DNA of 64,000 nt from Clitopilus passeckerianus. Taxonomy: Eukaryota > Basidiomycota > Agaricomycetes > Agaricales > Entolomataceae. Numbering within the stretch: the first letter of the stretch is position 1; each line of letters begins with the position of its first letter. Positions 57,005 through 64,000 of this stretch are shown one piece after another. A model generated the notes under the pieces. It saw nothing but the letters and a program-made list of their open reading frames with translations, was not told where the DNA came from and ran no database searches. A program made the translations under genes and the position numbers. Location of the stretch: positions 620,001-684,000 of the forward strand of contig CALYLX010000111.1 in assembly GCA_944990035.1 (NCBI GenBank). Reading direction: 5' to 3'.

Positions 57005-60000
57005 TCAGAACATCCCTTCCCTTTGTGGCCCCAACCCACTCTGCCTACCAGCAGTACTCCCCGGCCGATTCGTTGATCTCGGCGGTGGTGCAGGACTCAT
57101 CCGCGCTGGCCTATAAGGCCGATCCTTATCTCTCCCATCGTCCTCGACACCATACCCAAAGCCAGACACCTCTCTGCCTGTGGGTCGGAGTGGAGAAATG
57201 GCCGCGCTTCTGGGAACAGGAGACGCCAGCGTGACATTGATGTTATCATCTTGGGTCTGGTCAAAGGAAGGTAGCTGTGGTGCAGCTGATCGAGGAGTAC
57301 GGGGAGGGGCAGCTGAGACGGGTGTTCTTGATCGTGGAGGGGCTGCGGAGACGGGTGTCTTCGTCCTTGGAGGTACTGAAGAACCCGGAGTCCTAGGTCT
57401 CAACGGAGCAGTCGCCCCGCTGGGCGCTGCTGAGGCAGGTGTCCTCGTCTTGTCCCGTTCGGGCAAATTGAAGGTGGCGGACATCGCTGAAACGCCAGGC
57501 GTGTTATTGGGATAGTTTGTAGCATTGCTGTAGTTTGACATAGACGAATAACCGGACCCTGGAGGCGCAGAGGGTATGGGGCTCAACAGTCCACCAGGAG
57601 AGGGTGACGGGTTCGACCTCACAGAAGCTGCAGAGGGGGGAGGTGCCAGCGAATCTAGATTGAGAGCTGGAGGTTTGGTACCAGCGGCTGATGAGCCTGA
57701 TCTTGACCTAGTGGTGACCGACCCAGACCTCGATCGACTGCCAGAGACAGATAGGGATTGAGCTTCGGACGGTGCAGGTGTCCGTTTTCGTGAGGGAGGG
57801 ACCGGTTCAATTGTAGGTGGTTGATCGAATGTAAACTGTGGAACGGTCTGGGGTTTTTTGGGCTCGAAAGGCTGTTGTGACGTTTCTGGTTTTGGTAGCG
57901 GTATGGGGTTCTTGACCAGGAGTGCGTCAAAGAGGTAGCGGAAATCTAAGCCGTATTCTTGCAGCAGCTATATGCGCAACCGTAAGAATAGATTCTGAGC
58001 CTGACCAAATGGTCTACAAACCTTTCGGCTTTGGGCATGCACAATTTTGAGGGCATCCTCAACTACTTTGTTGTCCACGTCGGCAGTGAAGACTTGCTTC
58101 CTGAACGTTGCGGCAAAATCTTCAAGTTGGTCTTTGACCCAGTCGATAAATGCTATAATGTTGATCAGACAGGGTATTTTGCCCCATACACGACGACATA
58201 CCACTTGCAACCTCATTCTCCTTAAAGCTCGCCAAGAACCAATCGGCTGTATGCTTGATGGCGGTAAAGTATATCACCGCCAGCTCACCGATGCAACTGG
58301 TGATATTGCCGTCAAAGACGATCCTCCTCAGATGGCTTTTTAGCACTTTGGTTCGCATCTGGAGGAACGCTGATCGGGCAGCAGGGCCAGCCTTCAGGCG
58401 AATGAGGTAGCCAATGAGGGAAACGACTGTAGATTTGCGAATACTTGGAAGAGCAAGTGCGGAGAGAAGGGAGGAAGTGAGACGGGCAGAGAGGACGGTT
58501 AGTTTATTTGCAAGTAGTGGCATCGTCGCAGACTTTGATTGTCCTAAGGATGCAACATTAGTTAGCGTTCAGGGTCGATATTAGCTAGGGGAGCTCCACA
58601 CCTTCTTCGACGAGCTTGACGGCCTTCTCCCATTCTCGCAATGCGATTGCAACGGTAAGTTCATCAGACCACTCAGCCACCCAGCGGACGTCCCGCTCAG
58701 ATTTGGACTTGGCACCACCATCTGATTCTGTTCCAGGAATCTCGCCTCCTCGAATAGCCAGATCAGCCATCCATTCAGGCATGGCAGGCACAGAACCTCT
58801 CTGTTAAATCAATTGAGCCTCAGGTTCAGACAGAAGTGTGAAGAGACCTACGTCACCACCAGCACCTTGCCAAAGGCTTTTGCGCCTCTCATGTTCCCCT
58901 TCGCGTTCCTTTCGTTTCTTCTCGGCCAGCTCTTCAGCAACTTGCCTGAGTTGAGCAAGAAGTGCCTTCTTTTCTGCCGGAGTTTCTGTCCGATAGACGT
59001 GAGTTTCTTTCCCTTGTCTGATCTTGAACACATTCGTCATCCCTAACAGCATATTATTAGACTCGCTACAAGGGAAAGTAAAAGTGCACCCACTGGGTGA
59101 ATCCTTGGTGTCAAGAACCAACATCTCATTTATTGGCCAACACCTCTCCGCGACAAGCTTCCCCTCATTCACAGAGTTGGCGCCAGAACTTGACCCATCT
59201 GCACCAGCCTTTCTTCTTCTCCTCCTTGCAACCAGTACAAGATCGTCCAATACGACAAACCTGACTTTGCCGATAACCTTATATGTCGCCGAGTTGAGAC
59301 TGTGGACTCCTTCAACCTCAGCGACAACGTGCCTGCCGGGTGTTGTTGGCGCAAACTTGACTGCGCCCTCTATGCTGGCGTGAAGTTCCTGCATTTGATT
59401 GTGATACATGACCCGTAGATCTGCCACAGAAGAGCGCTTGTATGTTGAGATGATGTTGGGGTTGGCAGATTGGATAGTTGGGTCGGGTATATGCAGGAGA
59501 AACGGCATATATTTGTACTCGGAGAGGATGTCTTTGAGCTCAAGCATGTCAGATTCGAGAGTTGTAATCTCTTTGGATATTTGGACGAATTCTGCGTAAC
59601 TAGGGCGAATGTTAGCCAGGTGGTATATATGCTGGGAAACCTGTACTTTTTGAAGACATTTTGCTGGAGTTCCAAGTTCGTGTCCTCCTTAGCATTTCGT
59701 AGTGAAGATTGAAGAGACCTGACTTCGGCCTCTGTTGAATTTGCCAGCTTCGCCTTCAGATCTGAGGCTCTGAATGAGCACACGAACGGCCCACATTGGG
59801 TACAACTCACAAGCATCAGGGTCAAAGTTGTCGTCTTCAAGTATTTTCTTGTCTTCCTTCACAGTGCCTATGCCACGGTCCCCGTCCACCATCCCCATTC
59901 CGTCCCCGAAGCTCATCATTGCATCCTGCCCAAGGCCAGCAGGTAGCCCAGGCATTGGAGGGAGCGGCTCCATACTTGTCGGGCTAGTCACCATCTCTGC

Positions 60001-60159
60001 ATAGCGCATAGACATCCGCTTCTTAATTCTGTCATCGACACGGGCTTTTGCTGCAGCACCAGGTCGAGGAATTGGTTGCCCCGGTATAGGTGGTCCCTGA
60101 GGTGGGAGTGTCGGCTTGCGCGTCGCACGACGGGGAGTACGGAGCGATGTTTCTTGCAT
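57005..60159 (-). CDS. EXO84: Exocyst complex component Exo84
   Basis: Subunit of the octameric exocyst that tethers secretory vesicles to the plasma membrane. It starts MQETSLRTPRRATRKPTLPP, chosen over a Met 35 codons upstream. Then come SMRYAEMVTSP, the conserved KAKLANSTEAEVRSLQSSLR coiled-coil start, and a PH-like domain (GRHVVAEVEGVHSLNSATYK, KVRFVVLDDLVLVARRRRRK, NNMLLGMTNVFKIRQGKETH). The helical cullin-repeat C-terminal domain follows (WVAEWSDELTVAIALREWEK, LIGYLIRLKAGPAARSAFLQ). The last 300 residues are Ser/Pro-rich and disordered with a repeated RTPVSAAPPR unit. About eight introns. No defect found. It is head to head with the phosphatase at 60322. Confidence 0.9.
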
Positions 60160-60321
60160 CTTTTCTGTCCCGTATATCCTGCTGGTCGTCTCTGTGGATT
60201 CGTCGCGGGTCAAGCCCAATGGACAATGGTCGTCGAACGTTGTGACGGTCTTGATCACGGTCACGGCGATAACTGGCTTAGGCGCCCGTCACGGTTACTC
60301 CTATCTTTCGTTGCTGCTATC

Positions 60322-61632
60322 ATGACAACTACAGGGACAACGACTCGAAAGATCCCTACTTGGTTGACCAAACATGCCTCATATGACTATTTGACCGCAG
60401 TCCTTGATACACTCTCCGATCGCGAAACGCAACGGCATCTTGCACGACAAGCCTCTTTGCAACGGGTGTGGGATGGAACCAACCCACCACCGGCTCAGTC
60501 AAAACTTCGCGAACTAATGCCTACCTTCGTTTTCTCAGGGGACCCAGACACAAAGGACCGCTATTCTATAAAACATGGCCTCCATCTTGACAACAGGACA
60601 AGAAATCGGTACATGGATATAATTCCATACGACCGCACTCGTATTAGAATCGCGCCTTCTCCGGCTCCCAGTGCTCAAAGCTCTTCCGAGGAAACAGAAC
60701 AAGGGCATTATCTGAATGCCAGCTGGGTTCTTGAGCGCTACGGACACAAATGGTGGATTGCTTCCCAAGCCCCACTCCCAAACACAGCCTACACATTTCT
60801 CAGCATCTTCCTCCAGTCATCAACCTCCCCACCGGAAACCATCTTACCTTCATCAGGTTCCCATTCACGACCGAAGTTCGGTCGAATACGGACTGTTGTA
60901 CAGTTAACCCAGAATGTCGAGAGTGGTCGGCGCAAAGCTCACGCTTATTTCCCAAGCAAGGTCGGAAGCTCTCAGATCATCCTTCCAGATATTGCAAGGG
61001 AGCGCGAGAGTCGTTCTGTCGCGATTAAGGTGTCTTTACTACAGGAAAAGCGCGTCAAAGAGGCCAATTGCATCCAAAGCACCATATCGGTGTCTCGTGT
61101 CACTCTCGACGATCGTCGACCCAGTAATTCGAGCCCGTCCGAGAGCGTCAGCTATACCGAAGATGAATCATTAACCGTAACGTTCGAACACATGCTCTTC
61201 ACCGCCTGGCCAGATCATGGAGTTCCAACTCCTAAAGACCGCGCTAGCCTTTTAGCCTTCCTCCACCTAGTCGATAAGACAAACAGGGAGATCCCCACCC
61301 TCTCATCACCCTCACCAGACACCGAGATCGACCCCGACCCGCCAATAATCGTCGGCTGTTCAGCTGGTATTGGCCGTACGGGATCTTTCATTGCACTTTC
61401 ATCCCTATTGAGAGCATGTGGGTTCCTACCACCGCCCAATGTACCGACAGATGGGTCGGTGATACCTCAGAGTCTGCTAGGCAGATTGCCGAAGGACTTT
61501 GAAGAAGATATGGTGGCTTGGGAAATTGACTCGCTGAGGGAGCAAAGACCGAGAATGGTAGAGAGGGAGGAGCAGGTTGAATGCATCTATGAGGTTTTAG
61601 CGGCCGCGTTCGAAGCTGAGGGGACATCTTGA
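60322..61632 (+). CDS. Protein tyrosine phosphatase, classical type, single exon
   Basis: Removes phosphate from tyrosine. Single exon of 436 residues, starting MTTTGTTTRKIPTWLTKHAS. Motifs in order: NRYMDIIPYDRTRI, HYLNASWVLERYGHKWWIAS, TVVQLTQNVESGRRKAHAYF, AWPDHGVP (intact WPD loop with general acid), the P-loop IIVGCSAGIGRTGSF (Cys346) and the C-terminal REQRPRMVEREEQ Q-loop. The residue before the catalytic Cys is Gly345 where nearly all classical enzymes have His, which normally lowers the Cys pKa. Activity may therefore be altered. No targeting signal. A broken relative is at 33528-34212. Confidence 0.88.
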   Translation: MTTTGTTTRKIPTWLTKHASYDYLTAVLDTLSDRETQRHLARQASLQRVWDGTNPPPAQSKLRELMPTFVFSGDPDTKDRYSIKHGLHLDNRTRNRYMDIIPYDRTRIRIAPSPAPSAQSSSEETEQGHYLNASWVLERYGHKWWIASQAPLPNTAYTFLSIFLQSSTSPPETILPSSGSHSRPKFGRIRTVVQLTQNVESGRRKAHAYFPSKVGSSQIILPDIARERESRSVAIKVSLLQEKRVKEANCIQSTISVSRVTLDDRRPSNSSPSESVSYTEDESLTVTFEHMLFTAWPDHGVPTPKDRASLLAFLHLVDKTNREIPTLSSPSPDTEIDPDPPIIVGCSAGIGRTGSFIALSSLLRACGFLPPPNVPTDGSVIPQSLLGRLPKDFEEDMVAWEIDSLREQRPRMVEREEQVECIYEVLAAAFEAEGTS

Positions 61633-61689
61633 TGATGGTGTATCTATCCGGAATGGAATCGGACTGCAAGAAATAGACTCAATCCTCTC

Positions 61690-61940
61690 TCGATGGACCA
61701 TACCATATGTATTAGGCCAAGTCAATATAACAGTCCAGATAGATCTTCCCATTGTACCAATCTCAGCCCCATCCCCCCATCATTCAGAAGGTCAACCCGG
61801 GCCAGCATATCACTAACCGACCCACTGCACTTATCGTCCTTCATGTGCCAAATAATAAGGACATCTTTGAGTCTATACCTGCCCCCCGCCGTTCTGCGGC
61901 CGCGCTCTTCGAGCTTTCCCAACCATTCATCCATATTCAT
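61690..61940 (-). pseudogene. Detached 3' fragment of an F-box gene
   Basis: Duplicate of the end of the F-box gene at 62181. EWLGKLEERG, YRLKDVLIIWHMKDDK and DMLARVDLLNDGGMGLRLVQ match the neighbour's YRLKDVLLIWDMEDDK and DMLARIDLLNDGGMRVKLAQ. DNA similarity extends past the stop codons (around 61690 versus 62168). The N-terminal 380 residues are missing. Just upstream, 61983-61997 shares ACAACGATCAACACA with the 5' flank of the full gene near 63755, as if a whole copy once lay here and lost its middle. Confidence 0.7.
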
Positions 61941-62180
61941 TCACGGCCATTGGTAATTGTAAGACCCTCAGCGCCGTCGCCAACAACGATCAACACAGCC
62001 AGAGGTTTGGCAGGGTGACTCACAGAGAGAACATACTAAGAAGGGAAGAGAGGTAGGAACAGGTGGATTCTATTTATGAAGTTTTATTCAATGAAAATAA
62101 TTATACTGATATGAAATACTCAGAAATACTCGGTTGATACTCGAAGCTGAACTATTTTAATTCTTTCTCAATGGACCATC

Positions 62181-63610
62181 CTATATTTGCTGGGCCAAGT
62201 CGACTTCAAAGTCCAGTTCTTCCCATTGAGCCAATTTCACCCGCATGCCTCCATCGTTCAGAAGATCAATCCGTGCCAACATATCTTCAAAAGACTCAGC
62301 GCCTTTATCGTCCTCCATATCCCATATAAGAAGGACATCCTTGAGTCTATATTTGCACTGCGCTGTTGTGGAACCACGCCTCTCGAGCTTCCCCAACCAT
62401 TCCTCGAGATTTGTGCAACCCGCCACAAAGCGTGTAAGGTGTGGTAAAATCATGAGGGGACCTGAAAATGGGTAGGATCCTGCTGGGGCATCGACACAGG
62501 GTACAATGAACTCTTCCAATCGTGTGCAGCACGATACAATACGTCCGATTTCGAGGGCGGAAGCTTTGAGATCAAGGCGGAGGGTAATCAAAGTGGATGC
62601 AAAATGGATGATTGGAGACCCGACACGATTAGTCCATGATTGCTTGCCGTTTCTGAATTCGTCCAAGGCAATGAAAGCGAGATGTCTAAGCGGGGCGTGG
62701 ATGTAGCGGAGGATTGCGTAAAATTCGGTGCGCCACTGGTAGGTTCGTAGGGTTAAATGTGTAAGTTTTGGGAGCGTCACGGATTGTATCGGCTGGAAGT
62801 GCGGTAATTGTGCGACATCTATCTCCCCGGCTTCGCCCTCGTTCGTAGGCTTATATACCAACTTTCTCAGTGAGCTCGTCTTTTGTAGGAGGTGGAATAA
62901 TGCTTGCATAGGAAACGTGACGCCGTCGAGGATAAGTTCGGTGAAATGATGAAGGTAGGGGTGAAACGGAAATGCTGGATTAAGATCTGTTCGGAATGTC
63001 CTAAGTCTGTGAAAGGTAGAGGCGGACGACACAGACTCATACCTTCATAGAAGACTCTTAATTCGCTCGGAACAGGGTTATTTTCACCTCGCCATATCAA
63101 GTCAAAGCCCACGGCCCTCTCCCATATAGACAACATCAAATTGGTGAAGGAATCCATCCAACACGGAATCCGATCTCCCCGAAGGTGTAGCCATAAGCGC
63201 CGGCTCTGGCTTCTCAGCAGCGTCTCCTGAAGTTGGGTTGCGAAGTGCTTGCTCTCGACGTTAAGAGCAATCAGTATATTCCGCCAGAAGTCAGGATCGC
63301 CTAATGCTAACGATCTCCAGGAAGAACAGACGTGCAGAATAGCAGTCGGTGACTGAGTAAATTCCCAAGGAATTGGAATGGGCTCTTCGAATGTGTACCA
63401 ATCAAAGAATTGCAGTATGACTTCTGGTGGCATTCGGCATATTGGAGAGCCATATAAATGCACGTCGTTCTGCTGCTTGGTGCACTTGTGGGGGTTCCTT
63501 CCGAGTACTGGTCTCGAAGCCATCTTTACAAACGCTGGGCCATTACTAGCACAGAAAAGAGGTGAAGGTGCCATTGGCGTTTGTCCATGCAGCGAATTTG
63601 GGGCCAGCAT
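62181..63610 (-). CDS. F-box protein with LRR-like C-terminal region
   Basis: Predicted SCF ubiquitin-ligase receptor. Two exons (63610-63043 and 62986-62181) join through a 56-base intron with acceptor GAACAG; the nearer CACAG would break the frame. The first ATG is at 63610 (MLAPNSLHGQTPM). F-box: CRMPPEVILQFFDWYTF ... LHVCSSWRSLALGDPDFWRN. Then LWLHLRGDRIPCWMDSFTNL and irregular Leu-rich units (HHFTELILDGVTFPMQALFH, LPKLTHLTLRTYQW, CCTRLEEFIVPCVD). It ends DFEVDLAQQI. About 457 residues. A 3'-end duplicate sits directly downstream. Confidence 0.75.
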
Positions 63611-64000
63611 CGTATAGACATCCACAAGTCTGTCTAGTTTTTCTAGTTTATAGCAAGGTCATTGAAGACTTGCAGTAAAAGGCCCATAGGCTTAAGGTCT
63701 CAACAAGAATTGCGGTCACGGTAATCAGCCACCGAATTTGGTGGCGGGGTCGTAAACAACGATCAACACAATCAGGCTCTCATTTTCTCATTCGACTGCG
63801 ATGGCCGTCGAGTTAACCTCTCTCATAACGCCAGACACGGCTATAAAGTCCGTCGACTATGTCTTTTAGGCTATATCTTCAACGCCGTCTGATATCTCTG
63901 CGATAATCGCCTCAGAGTAAGCTCAACTTTGGACAAGTCAGTGGGGAAAAAATATCTCGTTGATAATGACCCAGAAACATGCTGGACCTCACAGCAGGTA
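63611..64000. other. Upstream flank of F-box gene at window edge
   Basis: Presumed promoter of the minus-strand F-box gene. No other gene recognised. The stretch near 63755 is repeated at 61983-61997 beside the F-box fragment. Confidence 0.45.

Noticed and set aside
62987..63042. Apparent frameshift in the F-box gene at 62181-63610
   Set aside because: Using the acceptor GAACAG gives a normal 56-base intron and a continuous frame; only the nearer CACAG gave a shift.
1..64000. CRISPR arrays, operons, bacterial promoters or attachment sites
   Set aside because: The sequence is clearly fungal nuclear DNA with spliceosomal introns; no regularly spaced repeats were seen.

Overview
This window is nuclear DNA of a basidiomycete fungus, most likely a mushroom-forming agaricomycete. 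Genes lie on both strands, are close together and are cut by many introns of about 50-60 bases (GT..AG, CTGAC-like branch points). F-box/LRR proteins, fungal class-3 lipases and C2H2 finger families are typical of that group. Gene models were spliced by eye, so exon edges are approximate unless stated.

Layout. 594-4108: two intact secreted lipase genes, so finely divided by introns (13 each) that they show almost no long open reading frame. 4748-12828: two paralogous TauD-type dioxygenases enclosing a housekeeping block, the divergent ribosomal genes eL21 and uS4 and an ER class I alpha-1,2-mannosidase. 13272-18856: an F-box/LRR gene and three related C2H2 finger genes, two of them broken. 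18857-23005 is gene-poor, with one hypothetical gene at 20769. 23006-25615: two tandem dienelactone hydrolases. 26096-33218: a Skt5/Chs4-like Sel1-repeat protein with a CaaX end, a divergent eS24-like gene, a tRNA-like element, URM1, an unknown nuclear protein and a zeta-crystallin-like quinone oxidoreductase. 33528-36453: a broken tyrosine-phosphatase copy and two tandem cupins. 37021-47567: a large ubiquitin protease, a small acidic coiled-coil protein, THO subunit Hpr1/THOC1 and UDP-glucose 4-epimerase. 47773-55867: a third intact lipase, then a fourth lipase cut in two. 57005-63610: exocyst Exo84, a tyrosine phosphatase, an F-box fragment and the full F-box gene.

The most notable observation is the fourth lipase. 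Its N-terminal half (55100-55867) and C-terminal half (50615-51308) lie on the same strand and rejoin in frame. Between them are 3791 bases flanked by the 5-base direct repeat TACAT. That insert carries a 563-residue trypsin-fold (PA clan) protease-like gene. It looks like a target-site-duplicating insertion that brought a protease gene, and I recognise no known transposon family in it.

A theme of the window is local duplication followed by decay: lipases (4), TauD (2), fingers (3), hydrolases (2), cupins (2), tyrosine phosphatases (2), F-box 3' end (2) and tRNA-like elements (2). The secreted or catabolic genes (lipases, hydrolases, dioxygenases, cupins) are the expanding set. The trafficking and cell-wall genes (MNS1, SKT5, EXO84) and the nuclear genes (THOC1, the ubiquitin protease, URM1) are single copies.
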